Positions 8,477 through 19,087 of a stretch of DNA of 32,297 bases are shown here, piece after piece (the stretch's first letter is position 1; each line of letters begins with the position of its first letter). The notes under the pieces were generated by a model. The model was not told where the DNA came from and ran no database searches. It was given only the letters and a program-made list of their open reading frames with translations. This DNA comes from Nitrospira sp. (lineage in GTDB: Bacteria; Nitrospirota; Nitrospiria; Nitrospirales; Nitrospiraceae). The DNA is taken from positions 1 through 32,297 of the forward strand of contig JANDJK010000019.1 of NCBI GenBank assembly GCA_024330925.1. Reading direction: 5' to 3'. The position numbers and the translations under genes were made by a program.

Positions 8477-10291
8477 ATGAATTCCAGAGTCAAGAATTTG
8501 CTGTTCTGGGTCGTTGTCGGCTTATTCATGATTTTATTGTTCAACCTCTTTAGTGTGCCGACTCATGCACCAGAGGAAGAAATCATTTTCAGCGATTTCA
8601 TGGCAAAACTTGACAAGGGTGATGTGGAAAGAGTCCTGATCAAGGGGAATCATATCAGCGGGGTGTTACGAGACAAAACCAGAATTCGGACCTATGCTGC
8701 GGAGTATCCGGATTTGGTCCGGATCCTCCGTGAAAAGGACGTCCAAATCGAAGTCAAGCCACCAGACGAAAGTCCGTGGTACATCACGTTTCTGGTGACG
8801 TGGGGGCCATTCATTTTATTCCTCGGTCTGTGGTTTTTTCTCATGCGTCAGATGCAAATTGGGGGAAATAAAGCCCTCTCCTTTGGAAAGAGTCGGGCTC
8901 GCATGTTGACAGAGGATCGAAAAAAAGTGACCTTTGCCGATGTCGCGGGCATTGATGAAGCCAAAGAAGAAGTGTTGGAGATCATTGATTTCCTCAAAGA
9001 TCCGCGGAAATTTCAAAAGTTGGGAGGACGAATTCCCAAGGGAGTATTGGTTGTGGGGCCTCCTGGCACCGGCAAAACCCTCTTGGCAAAAGCTATTGCC
9101 GGGGAAGCAGGAGTGCCATTTTTTAGCATCAGTGGTTCGGACTTCGTAGAAATGTTTGTGGGGGTGGGTGCCTCTCGCGTTCGAGATCTCTTTGAACAAG
9201 GTAAGAAACACGCCCCGTGCATCATTTTCATTGATGAAATTGATGCAGTCGGTCGGCTGCGGGGTGCTGGTCTAGGAGGAGGTCATGATGAGCGGGAGCA
9301 GACGCTCAACCAGCTACTTGTTGAAATGGATGGGTTCGACACCACAGAGGGCATTATTCTGGTGGCAGCAACCAATCGTCCTGATGTGTTAGATCCGGCA
9401 TTGCTGCGTCCTGGACGGTTTGACCGGCAGGTGGTGGTGAATCGTCCCGATGTCCGGGGTCGGCTCGAAATCCTTAAAGTGCACACGAAGAAGGTACCAA
9501 TTGCAGCCAACGTTGAACTGGAAAAGATCGCCCGTGGGACACCGGGGTTTTCTGGTGCGGATCTCGAGAATCTGGTCAATGAAGCGGCCTTGTGGGCTGC
9601 TCGCCAGAACAAGAAGGAAGTCGAGACCGTTGACTTTGAAATGGCCAAAGACAAGGTCTTGATGGGAGCTGAACGGAAGAGCATGATTCTCACTGACGAA
9701 GAGAAGCGAATCACGGCGTATCATGAAGCCGGTCATGCCTTAATGGCCAAACTGCTGCCGGGTACCGATCCCGTCCACAAGGTGACGATCATTCCACGAG
9801 GGCGAGCACTGGGTGTGACCATGCAGTTGCCGACTGACGATCGGCACAGTTATTCGAAGGAATTTCTTTCGAACACACTGGCGATTCTCATGGGCGGACG
9901 AGTCGCGGAAGAGTTGGTGTTCAACCACATCACCACTGGTGCTGGCAATGACTTGGAGCGAGCAACTGACTTAGCGCGTAAAATGGTTTGCGAATGGGGG
10001 ATGAGCGAGAAGCTGGGGCCACTGACATTCGGGCAGAAAGAAGATGCAGTATTCCTTGGGCGGGACTTCGTGGCCAGGCGGGATGTCAGTGATCAAATCG
10101 CCCTCGAAATTGACCTAGAAATTAAGCGGTTTGTCACCGAAAATTACGAGCGAGCCAAACGTATGCTCACGGAGCAGATGGCTAGCTTAAAAGCACTAGC
10201 CGAGGCCTTGCTTGAAAAGGAAGTGTTGGATGCTCCGGAGATCGATCAAATCCTGATGCAGGCTTCTTCTCATCACACAGTTCCTGCATAG
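8477..10291 (+). CDS. ftsH: ATP-dependent zinc metalloprotease FtsH
   Basis: Membrane-anchored hexameric AAA+ protease that degrades damaged membrane proteins and short-lived regulators. The 604 residues contain a first membrane helix at about 7-26 and a periplasmic stretch (about 30-95). A second helix follows at about 100-120 ([21 protein letters not shown]). The AAA module has Walker A GPPGTGKT (194-201), Walker [12 protein letters not shown], and the second-region-of-homology segment [19 protein letters not shown]. The M41 protease domain has the zinc motif HEAGH (H416, E417, H420). AAGGAG lies upstream of the ATG at 8477. All catalytic motifs are intact. A possible promoter precedes the gene. 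Confidence 0.98.
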   Translation: MNSRVKNLLFWVVVGLFMILLFNLFSVPTHAPEEEIIFSDFMAKLDKGDVERVLIKGNHISGVLRDKTRIRTYAAEYPDLVRILREKDVQIEVKPPDESPWYITFLVTWGPFILFLGLWFFLMRQMQIGGNKALSFGKSRARMLTEDRKKVTFADVAGIDEAKEEVLEIIDFLKDPRKFQKLGGRIPKGVLVVGPPGTGKTLLAKAIAGEAGVPFFSISGSDFVEMFVGVGASRVRDLFEQGKKHAPCIIFIDEIDAVGRLRGAGLGGGHDEREQTLNQLLVEMDGFDTTEGIILVAATNRPDVLDPALLRPGRFDRQVVVNRPDVRGRLEILKVHTKKVPIAANVELEKIARGTPGFSGADLENLVNEAALWAARQNKKEVETVDFEMAKDKVLMGAERKSMILTDEEKRITAYHEAGHALMAKLLPGTDPVHKVTIIPRGRALGVTMQLPTDDRHSYSKEFLSNTLAILMGGRVAEELVFNHITTGAGNDLERATDLARKMVCEWGMSEKLGPLTFGQKEDAVFLGRDFVARRDVSDQIALEIDLEIKRFVTENYERAKRMLTEQMASLKALAEALLEKEVLDAPEIDQILMQASSHHTVPA

Positions 10292-10530
10292 GGCGTTGCG
10301 TATTCGTTGATCAGCCCGATCATTCAGCTTGAAAGCGGGGGAGGAGGTCGAAAGATCTATCCCTCGCAGTTATGTTTCCAGTGAGAGACTGGTCCGATCG
10401 CCTCTTTACCCCTTTGCTTCTTTACGAAGTGGTCGCAGCATCGTAGATGAGGTAGGGGGCGGCCTGTTTTTTGCAAACTCATTAAGTAAACATTCGCAAC
10501 GAAATTCCTCAACACTGAGAAGAGGAGAGG

Positions 10531-11418
10531 ATGAAACCGTCTTCTTCCGCACCGTTTTCCTGCCGATTTTGGGCAAGAGGGCGTCTTATCGAGTGCCATG
10601 AACGGCCATTGATCATGGGAGTGATCAATGTGACCACCGATTCGTTTTATGATGGTGGACGGTATCTTGACCCGCAACGTGCTGTCGCCCATGCGCTGGA
10701 GTTGGTGGAACAAGGGGCCGACATACTCGATATCGGGGCGGAATCGACGCGACCTGGGGCGAAGCCGGTGAGCGAAGAGGAGGAGCGGGCGCGACTCCTC
10801 CCTGTTCTTGATCTCGTTGCCCGCCGTGTCACAGTTCCAATTTCTGTGGATACGACGAAGTCGGCAGTGGCTCAGGCGGCGTTGGATGCAGGGGCATCGA
10901 TTATCAATGACATCAGTGCCTTACGTGGAGACAGTCGTATGGCATCAGTGGTAGCTCGCTCGGGGGCAGCGGTCATTCTGATGCACATGCAGGGGACGCC
11001 TCTCACGATGCAGGATGCCCCGCATTATGAGGACGTGGTTCGTGAAGTCGGCCAATTTCTTCAGGAACGATTGCAGGTTGCTATGGAAGCGGGAATTTCC
11101 AGGATGAATATCTTACTTGATCCCGGCATCGGATTTGGTAAGCTGCTGCCGCATAATCTTGACCTTTTGAATCGGTTGACTGAGTTCACGAAACTAGGGC
11201 GTCCCTTGGTGGTGGGTCCTTCTCGAAAATCTTTTATCGGCCAGATTGTGGGTCGCCCGGTAGAACAGCGAGAGTGGGGCACGGCGGCAGCAGTTGCAGT
11301 GGCTGTTGATCGTGGTGCCCGGATTCTTCGTGTCCACGATGTAGCCATGATGGCCGATGTTGCAAAGGTTGCTGCGGCCATCGCATCACGGAACCGCTCA
11401 GGTGAGGTAGGGGGATGA
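10531..11418 (+). CDS. folP: Dihydropteroate synthase
   Basis: Joins p-aminobenzoate to dihydropterin pyrophosphate in folate synthesis; it is the sulfonamide target. The protein is 295 residues. The TIM-barrel motifs appear in order: [17 protein letters not shown] (loop 1), [13 protein letters not shown] (loop 2), [31 protein letters not shown], and the pterin/phosphate loop GPSRKSFIG. The start at 10531 follows AGAGGAGAGG. About 25 residues precede the conserved core, so an internal start cannot be fully excluded. The 239-nt gap after ftsH shows no gene or clear terminator. The gene overlaps glmM by 4 nt (ATGA), a common bacterial gene pair. Confidence 0.96.
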   Translation: MKPSSSAPFSCRFWARGRLIECHERPLIMGVINVTTDSFYDGGRYLDPQRAVAHALELVEQGADILDIGAESTRPGAKPVSEEEERARLLPVLDLVARRVTVPISVDTTKSAVAQAALDAGASIINDISALRGDSRMASVVARSGAAVILMHMQGTPLTMQDAPHYEDVVREVGQFLQERLQVAMEAGISRMNILLDPGIGFGKLLPHNLDLLNRLTEFTKLGRPLVVGPSRKSFIGQIVGRPVEQREWGTAAAVAVAVDRGARILRVHDVAMMADVAKVAAAIASRNRSGEVGG

Positions 11419-12767
11419 TGCGCAAGTTATTTGGAACCGATGGAATACGTGGGGTTGCCAATCTCGAGCCCATGACGAGCGAGACGGCGATGCAGGTGGG
11501 AAGAGCCGCCGCACATATTTTCATGCGACGGTCGGGGAGACATCAAATTGTGATCGGGAAGGATACACGGCTCTCTGGCTATATGTTGGAGTCCGCCCTC
11601 ACGTCTGGCATCTGTTCAATGGGGGTTGATGTGTTGTTGGTCGGGCCGATGCCGACACCTGCGATTGCCTTTTTGACTCGTAGTCTGCGGGCTGATGCGG
11701 GGGTGGTGATCTCAGCTTCGCACAATCCCTATCAAGACAACGGTATCAAATTTTTCTCAAGCGATGGATTCAAGTTGCCGGATGAGCTGGAGGCTCGAAT
11801 CGAAGAGTTGATCGTATCAGATGAGATTCGCCACCTTCGGCCTACTGCCGACCAGATTGGCAAAGCCTATCGAATCGATGATGCCGATGGGCGCTATATC
11901 GAATTTGTGAAACGATCGGTGCCGCGTGACCTGGATTTTCAAGGCATCAAATTAGTCGTGGACTGTGCCAATGGGGCTGCATACAAGATAGCGCCGACGG
12001 TGCTCAGAGAATTGGGTGCGAGGGTGGAAGTGATTGGCAACAAGCCGAACGGTATGAACATCAATGACGGGTGTGGTGCTGTTCATCCGCAGATGCTGCA
12101 ACGGGCTGTGGTAGAAATGCAGGCTGATGTTGGCATCGCGCTTGATGGAGATGCGGATCGCGCGATTTTTGTTTCAGAAGAGGGAAAGCTGATCGATGGC
12201 GACCACGTCATGGCTGCCCTCGGGCTCGAGTTGCACCGTCAGGGGTTGCTCGCGAAACAAACCGTTGTCGGCACGGTTATGAGCAATTATGGCCTGGAGC
12301 GTTCACTGGCGAAGGCAGGGGTCTCGCTGGTGCGTACGCCGGTTGGTGACCGGTATCTGTTGGAGCGGATGCAGGCCGATGGGTATAACTTTGGGGGGGA
12401 GCAATCGGGGCACTTTATCTTTCTTGACCACAACACCACGGGTGATGGCTTAATTTCAGCTTTGCAAGTGCTGTCGCTGATGAAACGAACCAAACAACCC
12501 TTGTCTGAATTGGTCAAAGTCATGCAACCTGTTCCGCAAGTGTTGCTCAACGTGCAGGTCACCCAAAAGCCGGCTCTACAGACGATTCCTGCTGTGGAAG
12601 AGGCCATGCGGAAAGGTGAGCGACGGCTGAATGGTTGTGGACGGCTGCTCGTTCGGTATTCGGGGACCGAGCCGTTGTTGCGAATTATGGTGGAAGGGGA
12701 GGAAGACGCCCTGATTCGTGAAATTGCGGAAGATCTGGCGCGTGTCGTGCGCGAGCATCTTGCGTGA
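11415..12767 (+). CDS. glmM: Phosphoglucosamine mutase
   Basis: Interconverts glucosamine-6-phosphate and glucosamine-1-phosphate for UDP-GlcNAc and peptidoglycan synthesis. It is 450 residues, the standard length. The phosphoserine loop [15 protein letters not shown] contains the catalytic Ser at about residue 102. The metal loop DGDADR lies near residue 243, the sugar-binding GEQSGH follows, and the C-terminal phosphate-binding [12 protein letters not shown] is intact. Two ATGs, at 11415 and 11418, both fit; the first overlaps the folP stop as ATGA and is chosen. Confidence 0.97.
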   Translation: MMRKLFGTDGIRGVANLEPMTSETAMQVGRAAAHIFMRRSGRHQIVIGKDTRLSGYMLESALTSGICSMGVDVLLVGPMPTPAIAFLTRSLRADAGVVISASHNPYQDNGIKFFSSDGFKLPDELEARIEELIVSDEIRHLRPTADQIGKAYRIDDADGRYIEFVKRSVPRDLDFQGIKLVVDCANGAAYKIAPTVLRELGARVEVIGNKPNGMNINDGCGAVHPQMLQRAVVEMQADVGIALDGDADRAIFVSEEGKLIDGDHVMAALGLELHRQGLLAKQTVVGTVMSNYGLERSLAKAGVSLVRTPVGDRYLLERMQADGYNFGGEQSGHFIFLDHNTTGDGLISALQVLSLMKRTKQPLSELVKVMQPVPQVLLNVQVTQKPALQTIPAVEEAMRKGERRLNGCGRLLVRYSGTEPLLRIMVEGEEDALIREIAEDLARVVREHLA

Positions 12768-12794
12768 TTGCTCTCTCTTCGCAAGAGGGGCCTC

Positions 12795-15341
12795 ATGTTG
12801 CCGTCCCTCACTGCTGCGTTTCTTCTCGGCCTAGTCGTAGGATCCTATCTCCCCTTCTTTCCCCTTTCATGCGTCATCATGTTCACGGCTCTTGCGATAG
12901 GAACCAGTCTGCTCGAACGGGCAGGGTTGATCGAATCGCGGCCGGTTACTGTGCTGTATGGTGCAGTGCTTGTCGGAGTAGTGTATTGGACCATTACAGT
13001 TCCATTTCCTCGTCCCTATGAGGGATCTCCGGCCATCCGTTTTCACCCTCATACAACGATCATTGGCCGGGTGGTGACTCCCGTTCAACACGGTCCAGGA
13101 CGCCAAACCATGCTTGTTCGCTATGAAGATGAGACGGGAAAACGGCGAATCCTTCGTCTGGTTTGGCGAGATCCTGGCCAGGCAGTGCTCTACGGCGATC
13201 TGATCTCCTTCCGGGCCAAGGTGCGCCCCCCAGTTGGTTCGTTCAATCCTGGGGGCTTCGACTATGCTGAGTATGTGCACCACCAAGGTATCGATGTTGT
13301 GGCCTCCATAGTTGGCCATGACGGGGTGCGGCGTGTTGAATCCGGTGAAGAAGGGTGGCGTTGGTTGTTGGGGAATCGGATCGACCGATGGAGAACCGTG
13401 ATCCGGCAATCCGCACTGGAGTCTCTGCGTCAGCCAGCGCTCGGAATGTTTCTAGGGATTATTATTGGAGAACGGGGATACCTCCAACAGGACCTCCAAG
13501 AGTGGTTCATGACGACAGGGACGGTGCATCTCTTGTCGATTTCCGGCTCACACTTGGGCCTCGTCGCACTGGTTGTATTTTGGATAGTGAGGCAAGGCGT
13601 GAAACGCTTGCCCATGACGCCGTTCCTGCACATGACTCGCATCATCACCCCGTCGCGGTTCGCCATCGTCATTACCTGGCCGATTGTAGCACTCTATGCT
13701 TGGTTGGCAGGGGCTGAGCTGGCGACGATGCGATCGTTGATTATGATCACACTAGGACTGGTCGCTTTGTGGTGGGGATACGAACATCGCTTGTACCATG
13801 CGGTGGCGGCCGCCGCGTTACTAATCGTCGTTCACAACCCGCGCGCGATCTTTGATATCTCTTTTCAACTCTCTTTTTTGTCGGTGTTGACAATCGTGCA
13901 CACGATGCAATGGCAGCAGCAGGTTTCTTCACCTCGTGACGCTGATGGCACGCAGCAGAAACCTCGCCTGGGAAGTCGAGTCCTGGTGTATGGCCGCGAG
14001 GCGTTCCTTACCAGCACAGTCGTGACAGTCGGAACGTTGCCGCTTGTTGCGTTGTATTTTAATCAGATACCGTGGATGGGTATTGTGACTAATTTAGTGG
14101 CCGTTCCCTTCACGGGTGGTTTCTTGGTCCCATTGGGGTTAGTGTCTGCGGCTTGGACGGTTCTCAGCGATGGCCACTATCTCCTCATGAGAGGGATCCT
14201 CGAATCTTCATTGCTCGGGGTAGCCAAAGCGCTTCGTTGGTGTGCCGAGCTTCCAGGAGTATCATGGTACGTGGCTGCTCCCTCGCTTCCAACCATCTTG
14301 CTCTTTTATGCAGGGCTTGTGGGGGTCTGGGCGAACAGCATCCCTCGTTCTATGCGAAAAATGATGGCGGTTGTCGTCATCGCTTTGATTGGCTGGTGGG
14401 GAGTCTCGCCGCGTCTTGGGGTCGACGGCGATCATTGGCGCGTGACATTTCTTGATGTGGGACAGGGAGACAGTGCTGTGCTTGAGTTGCCTGATGGGCA
14501 AACTGTCTTGATTGATGGAGGAGCCAGGTATGAGCGATTAGACATGGGACGCGCTGTGGTGGCTCCTTTTCTCTGGAATAGAGGGATCACCCATCTAGAT
14601 CATGTGGTCGCCACCCACCAACAGCTTGACCATGTTGGTGGGTTGATTTGGGTCCTGAGTCACATTCCGGTCAAACATTACTGGGAGAACGGGATAGAGC
14701 GGACAGAGCAGTTTGTCGTAGACCTGACCGCTACGTTGGAGTCGCAGGGTATTGCCCGCTCGATTGTGGTGCGCGGACAGGATCTTCTAGGAAAGGGGCC
14801 CTGTACGTTAACGGTGCTCAATCCACATTCAGAAGAGGGGGTTCGTGAAGAGGTGAGCGGCCGGAAGAGTGGAACGGCCCTGAACAACCAATCCATTGTG
14901 TTACGGTTGGATTGTGCAAGCCACTCCTTGCTCTTTGCCGCAGATATTGAGCGAGAGGGGATTGCCCGTTTAGGGGAAGAGGGGTGGAAGCCAGTGACAG
15001 TGGTGAAGGTGCCTCATCATGGGGCACGCAGTTCTCTTGATTATGATTGGGTGAGGCGAATTCGACCCCGCTATGCGGTTATTTCGGCCGGTCGGACCAA
15101 TCTTTACGGACACCCTGTTGCGGAGGTATTGCAGGCTTATGCTGAGGTGCAGGCATCGGTCTCGCGAACGGATCGTGATGGTGCGATCTGGATTGATGGT
15201 CGGCTCTCATCCCCAGATTTGACGATCACTCGCATGCGAGATCGATGGTTTCACCCGGTCTCTCTTCGTTCTTGCCTCGTCCGTTGTGAAAAAGAAAACT
15301 GGCGGAGGGCCTGGCTTCAATGGTTGGATCGGCTAACATAA
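12795..15341 (+). CDS. comEC: ComEC/Rec2 DNA-uptake channel protein with metallo-beta-lactamase domain
   Basis: Inner-membrane channel carrying single-stranded DNA in natural transformation. The 848 residues start with membrane helices and an OB-fold-like segment. The Competence domain follows, with the conserved TVHLLSISGSHLGL and many hydrophobic helices. A C-terminal metallo-beta-lactamase-like domain has VTFLDVGQGDSAVLELPDG, VLIDGG, VKVPHHGARSS and NLYGHP. The canonical HxDxDH motif reads HQQLDH here, with Gln in place of the first Asp. The frame opens with a TTG at 12768 directly after the glmM stop. The ATG at 12795 has a GAGGGG Shine-Dalgarno and starts at the first hydrophobic segment, so it is preferred. 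The ComEA-like gene at 21008 would be its DNA-receptor partner. Confidence 0.93.
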   Translation: MLPSLTAAFLLGLVVGSYLPFFPLSCVIMFTALAIGTSLLERAGLIESRPVTVLYGAVLVGVVYWTITVPFPRPYEGSPAIRFHPHTTIIGRVVTPVQHGPGRQTMLVRYEDETGKRRILRLVWRDPGQAVLYGDLISFRAKVRPPVGSFNPGGFDYAEYVHHQGIDVVASIVGHDGVRRVESGEEGWRWLLGNRIDRWRTVIRQSALESLRQPALGMFLGIIIGERGYLQQDLQEWFMTTGTVHLLSISGSHLGLVALVVFWIVRQGVKRLPMTPFLHMTRIITPSRFAIVITWPIVALYAWLAGAELATMRSLIMITLGLVALWWGYEHRLYHAVAAAALLIVVHNPRAIFDISFQLSFLSVLTIVHTMQWQQQVSSPRDADGTQQKPRLGSRVLVYGREAFLTSTVVTVGTLPLVALYFNQIPWMGIVTNLVAVPFTGGFLVPLGLVSAAWTVLSDGHYLLMRGILESSLLGVAKALRWCAELPGVSWYVAAPSLPTILLFYAGLVGVWANSIPRSMRKMMAVVVIALIGWWGVSPRLGVDGDHWRVTFLDVGQGDSAVLELPDGQTVLIDGGARYERLDMGRAVVAPFLWNRGITHLDHVVATHQQLDHVGGLIWVLSHIPVKHYWENGIERTEQFVVDLTATLESQGIARSIVVRGQDLLGKGPCTLTVLNPHSEEGVREEVSGRKSGTALNNQSIVLRLDCASHSLLFAADIEREGIARLGEEGWKPVTVVKVPHHGARSSLDYDWVRRIRPRYAVISAGRTNLYGHPVAEVLQAYAEVQASVSRTDRDGAIWIDGRLSSPDLTITRMRDRWFHPVSLRSCLVRCEKENWRRAWLQWLDRLT

Positions 15342-15424
15342 ACAAGAGAGCGATCAAGCCGCTCACGACCCCCTCGCGGTGAAAGGGCTTGCGCGCTTGT
15401 GCCATTTCCCAGTACAAGGTTCCC

Positions 15425-16483
15425 ATGGTTCGCACAGTTGAATGGGTCAACGGGATCGTCCGGCTATTAGATCAGAGTCAGCTTCCGGAAAAGGTTGAAT
15501 TTCTCGACTGCCGAGATTACCAAGAAGTCGCTGATGCGATTCGGAGCCTCAAAGTCCGAGGTGCTCCGGCTATTGGTGTCACGGCAGCGCTCGGTGTCGC
15601 ATCCGGTGCACAGGCAGTCGAAGCGACAAACTACACGGAGTTTGCCAGAGCGATTGGTCGCATTTGCGATTGTCTGGCTGCAACAAGACCAACAGCCGTC
15701 AATCTGTTCTGGGCGATTGATCGGATGAAACGGACAATGGGGTCACTCAAGGACCGCCCAATCGCAGCTATCAAGCAGGCGCTGGTTGATGAAGCCCTCG
15801 CGATACTGGAGGAGGATATCCGACTGTGTCGGGTAATAGGCCGACATGGTGCGAATCTGATTCAAGATGGTCAGACCATATTAACCCATTGCAATGCGGG
15901 GGCTCTAGCGACAGCTGGCTACGGGACTGCGCTAGGCGTGATCCGTGCTGCATGGGAGCAAGGAAAAAAGATCACGGTAATTGCAGATGAGACCAGACCG
16001 GTCCTCCAAGGTGCTCGGCTGACTACGTGGGAGCTGATGCAAGATGGGATTCCCGTCACCCTCATCACAGACAATATGGCGGGGGCCCTTATGAGGCAAG
16101 GTAAGATCCACCTCTGCGTGGTGGGGGCGGATCGTATTGCAGCCAATGGAGACGTGGCGAACAAGATTGGTACCTACTCCGTAGCCGTGTTGGCCAAAGC
16201 GCACGGCATTCCCTTCTATGTAGCGGCGCCCTCGTCGACTATCGACTTGAAGACACAATCAGGAGCCGATATTCCAATTGAGCAACGCAATCCGAACGAA
16301 GTCACCATGATCCATACCGGTCATCCCATTGCACCGGATGGCGTGGTGGTCTATAACCCAGCCTTTGATGTAACGCCGGCTGACTTGATCACCGCGATCA
16401 TCACCGAGCGAGGCGTTGTAAAACCGACAGATCTTGCAGAAGTGTTCCTTCAAGCTGATCGATCAGCGGCTGCGATGCTGTGA
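15425..16483 (+). CDS. mtnA: S-methyl-5-thioribose-1-phosphate isomerase
   Basis: Isomerises methylthioribose-1-phosphate to methylthioribulose-1-phosphate in methionine salvage; it is related to eIF2B subunits. The protein has 352 residues. Family signatures visible are [36 protein letters not shown] with the catalytic Cys, [18 protein letters not shown], and [20 protein letters not shown] with the catalytic Asp. APSSTIDL and the ERNPNEVT-like stretch follow. The frame extends upstream to 15389, but the family N-terminus ([16 protein letters not shown]) begins at the ATG at 15425. The 83-nt gap from comEC leaves co-transcription open. A strong hairpin follows the stop. Confidence 0.95.
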   Translation: MVRTVEWVNGIVRLLDQSQLPEKVEFLDCRDYQEVADAIRSLKVRGAPAIGVTAALGVASGAQAVEATNYTEFARAIGRICDCLAATRPTAVNLFWAIDRMKRTMGSLKDRPIAAIKQALVDEALAILEEDIRLCRVIGRHGANLIQDGQTILTHCNAGALATAGYGTALGVIRAAWEQGKKITVIADETRPVLQGARLTTWELMQDGIPVTLITDNMAGALMRQGKIHLCVVGADRIAANGDVANKIGTYSVAVLAKAHGIPFYVAAPSSTIDLKTQSGADIPIEQRNPNEVTMIHTGHPIAPDGVVVYNPAFDVTPADLITAIITERGVVKPTDLAEVFLQADRSAAAML

Positions 16484-16513
16484 TGTGGGAGATCAACCAC
16501 CTCGCTCACGGTG

Positions 16514-16533
16514 CAGGTGTCCTGTGACACCTG
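16514..16533 (+). terminator. Perfect inverted repeat after mtnA, probable terminator hairpin
   Basis: CAGGTGTC-CTGT-GACACCTG is a perfect 8-bp stem with a 4-nt loop, extendable by a G-U and a T-A pair. It starts 30 nt after the mtnA stop, at the end of a long run of + strand genes. No T-tract follows, so it is not a textbook intrinsic terminator. A role in RNA 3'-end stability is equally possible. Confidence 0.5.
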
Positions 16534-17558
16534 TAACAAAACGAGAGCCGGTGTCATATCCCTGTCTAACCTAGATTCTGTCACTTGCTGGAAAGGCCTT
16601 CATCGATCGAACCGTTGATTGGCAGCGGATGGCTGACCAACACGAACCATTTCAACTCACCAATTTGATTGGTACCTTGATGAGAGAGGCAGAGGTGAGA
16701 AAGCGCCATGCGTCATTGACAATGATGGTTGCCAAACAGGAAACACACGTCTTCTATGTTGAGTCTGTTGCAACCCGTCAAACGGCCACTTATAATGCGT
16801 TCGCTGCGCGGTTCTTGTTCTTTACGGCTCATTAGGAATTCAGGAAGATAAGTAATTCCTCTTATGAGAGGATCCGTCCATCAAAAAGAAGAACCGAGCG
16901 AAGTGCGAGGTGGCGCGCTATCAAGCGGTGCTGAGGCTACAGGATTCATGGTCTGTGGCCACCACGAAGCTGGATGAGAAAAAGGTGCAGGTGACTTGTA
17001 ACTGGTGATGGTTGGACGGGATCCCTCTCCTGACGCTGATGAGCCAGGAGTTCGTCTCAGGCTAGGAGCGCCAACCATGGCAGCATCAAAATATCTGCCC
17101 GTTGACGACGTGGAGCTGGGCGAACCTTTTCCGCACGAACGGTTGGACTGCAGGGGGCAAACCGATGGCAGTGCATGGGATGGCCTGGGCGGTCAGTTCA
17201 CCACCGAGGTTGAGCGTCCGGCTATTGATGAGCTCCAGGGGTGTGAGGTGGCGAGGATTATCTCCCGGCCTCTTAGAGATCAAGCAGCCTTGTTGTGTCT
17301 GGGTGACGGCGATCAAGGACTGTTGGTGTAGGTGCCCTCGGAGATGATGGTCGGACGGCGGGCCCTATTCCGCATCGTGCGGGTAGGAATCGCAAGGTAG
17401 CGTGGGCCGGCTTTTCAGACAGCGCGTTCGTCCGTGCTGGATCATGCCTATGGGGGACCACCCAACCCTGCGTCCTGGCATCACCACTGGGGGAAGCGGT
17501 CAACACGGTGACTCACGAAGTGAAGACAACCACGAGCGGCTTCTACTCCGTCGAGCAC

Positions 17559-17592
17559 ATGCAGATCATACACGAATGCAGATCATACACGA
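17559..17592 (+). repeat. Tandem duplication of a 17-bp unit upstream of ndk
   Basis: The unit ATGCAGATCATACACGA occurs twice head to tail (17559-17575 and 17576-17592), ending 41 nt before the ndk start. It looks like a recent slippage duplication in the ndk 5' region. No function is evident. Confidence 0.9.
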
Positions 17593-17633
17593 GAGCCTGA
17601 GGAACTTTCTTGATCGGTAGGGAGACGCATACG

Positions 17634-18053
17634 ATGATTGAACGAACGTTGGCAATTATCAAACCAGATGCAGTCCAAAAACGGGTGATCGGCGAGATTA
17701 TTAATCGGTATGAGCAAGCCGGGTTGATTCCGGTGGCGATGAAAATGATCCATCTGTCCAAGTCTGAGGCGGAAGGGTTTTACGCTGTTCACAAGGCTCG
17801 ACCATTCTTTGATAGCCTGTGCACATTTATGTCGTCTGGTCCGTCGGTTGTCTTAGTATTACAAGGCGATCATGCCATCAAAAAAAATCGAGAGCTGATG
17901 GGCGCAACAGATCCTGCGAAGGCCGAACCGGGAACCATTCGGCACACACATGGCACAAACATCGAACGCAATGCTGTGCATGGGTCAGACTCCCCAGAAG
18001 CGGCAAGCTTCGAGGTGGGCTACTTTTTTCCTGGGATGGAAATCTTCGGGTAA
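17634..18053 (+). CDS. ndk: Nucleoside diphosphate kinase
   Basis: Transfers the gamma-phosphate between nucleoside triphosphates and diphosphates through a phosphohistidine. It is 139 residues, the usual length. It begins [16 protein letters not shown], carries RPFFDSL and [16 protein letters not shown], and has the catalytic His116 in [10 protein letters not shown]. The frame can start at 17610, but the family N-terminus begins at the ATG at 17634, which has GGGAG about 9 nt upstream. It stands alone between two gene-poor patches of about 1 kb and probably has its own promoter, which I could not place. Confidence 0.97.
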   Translation: MIERTLAIIKPDAVQKRVIGEIINRYEQAGLIPVAMKMIHLSKSEAEGFYAVHKARPFFDSLCTFMSSGPSVVLVLQGDHAIKKNRELMGATDPAKAEPGTIRHTHGTNIERNAVHGSDSPEAASFEVGYFFPGMEIFG

Positions 18054-19087
18054 CTCCGTGTGTCGAGAGCGGTGAGGTGGTCATCTTTGCCTACAGGAGA
18101 GTTGCGCACTGAACGGGGAGCAAGTGCACGGTGTCAATTACCAGCCTATTCTCAAAGATCCCAGAACGAGATTTCCAAAGCGCTTTCGATAGAGGTGAGA
18201 GCAGCGTGCTGCACTTACGGATAAGCAGATAGCCAGTTGGAAGAGTGATGGATCAAAAAGCTGGTGTAGGGCCTTGTCGGCACGTTGTGCTGTTGTCTCA
18301 CAGACACCAACCTGGTTTTCGGCCAGCCTGAAGAGAGGGGCACGGCACTGACGGTCGAAGTTGACCAGTCTCTCTAGTGCGTTCATATGAAAAGAGCTGG
18401 CCTTCAGGCTGATTGTGCAGGGGGGTGATGGAATCGTCCTGGTGCTCCAGGCTTCGGCTGGAGAGGGGACGAGGATTTAGCCGCTATACGGCGTGTCTAT
18501 TCGCATCATTGCCCTCCGGTTTATTGAAGCAGACCTTTATCTGATCGTTATTTGTTTGGAAGATGTAGGCGAACGGCAGTCAACCGGTTGCTGAATATGT
18601 GGCGGGCGATTCATAAGGTATGTGTGCTGTGAGAGTGCAAGGCTAGCTCTCTCCGCTGGCTTTGTGAGGCACGTAATCCTGTGGTCCACTGTTGGTCGAG
18701 GTGCACGTAGCCTCACTGCATCAATTCCTGGGGAGAAGTTATCAACGACGGACAAGATCTGGTACAACTCGCGCGCGTCCCCGCGTTCGGGGTGACTTTG
18801 AGGGTAAGTCGGACTATCACGGTGCTGGCGTATGACGTTGGGGCAGGAGAAGGAGTGATAGCCATTGCCGTCAGTAAGAGCAGAAAACAGGAGCTCAGCC
18901 GCAGCAGGCCACGAGTGACGCTGTCGTTCCTTGACAAACTGGCGTAACCTCACTACGATCGCACCAACGTTAGAAGCGAGAGATCGTTGCTCCCGTCTGT
19001 GCCAATTAACGAGCTGCCGGACGAGCGATGGAGCAGCGGACCTGAGAGCCACAATCCTGTCAGCAAGCCTCTAGGGGAGGGCACCGA
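18054..19087. other. Gene-poor interval between ndk and gcvH
   Basis: About 1.0 kb with no convincing gene. The longest frame is 171 codons on the - strand (18537-19052), but it has no motif, a composition typical of antisense frames, and no good ribosome-binding site. On the + strand several protein-like stretches are broken by stops, for example around 18730-18950. I see no tRNA, IS ends or CRISPR repeats. It could be decayed coding sequence. Confidence 0.5.

Larger units (their letters stand above)
16484..17633. other. Gene-poor interval between mtnA and ndk
   Basis: About 1.15 kb without a convincing gene. It holds the mtnA-proximal hairpin (16514-16533), an inverted repeat AGGAATT/AATTCCT (16834-16860) and a tandem 17-bp repeat (17559-17592). 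Short open frames exist on both strands (for example 68 codons from 16629 and 108 codons from 17005) but none shows a recognisable motif or good ribosome-binding context. Several frames read as protein-like stretches interrupted by stops, which could be decayed genes. I cannot name a parent gene. Confidence 0.5.

Noticed and set aside
16629..16835. 68-codon + strand frame after mtnA
   Set aside because: Weak ribosome-binding context and no family resemblance. It may be real, but the sequence alone does not support it.
18537..19052. 171-codon - strand frame between ndk and gcvH
   Set aside because: No recognisable motif, no ribosome-binding site and an antisense-like composition; more likely chance in a gene-poor patch.
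16484..19087. tRNA or insertion-sequence remnants in the gene-poor patch
   Set aside because: I found no T-loop-like GGTTCGA with matching arms, no terminal inverted repeats and no transposase motif such as DDE blocks.
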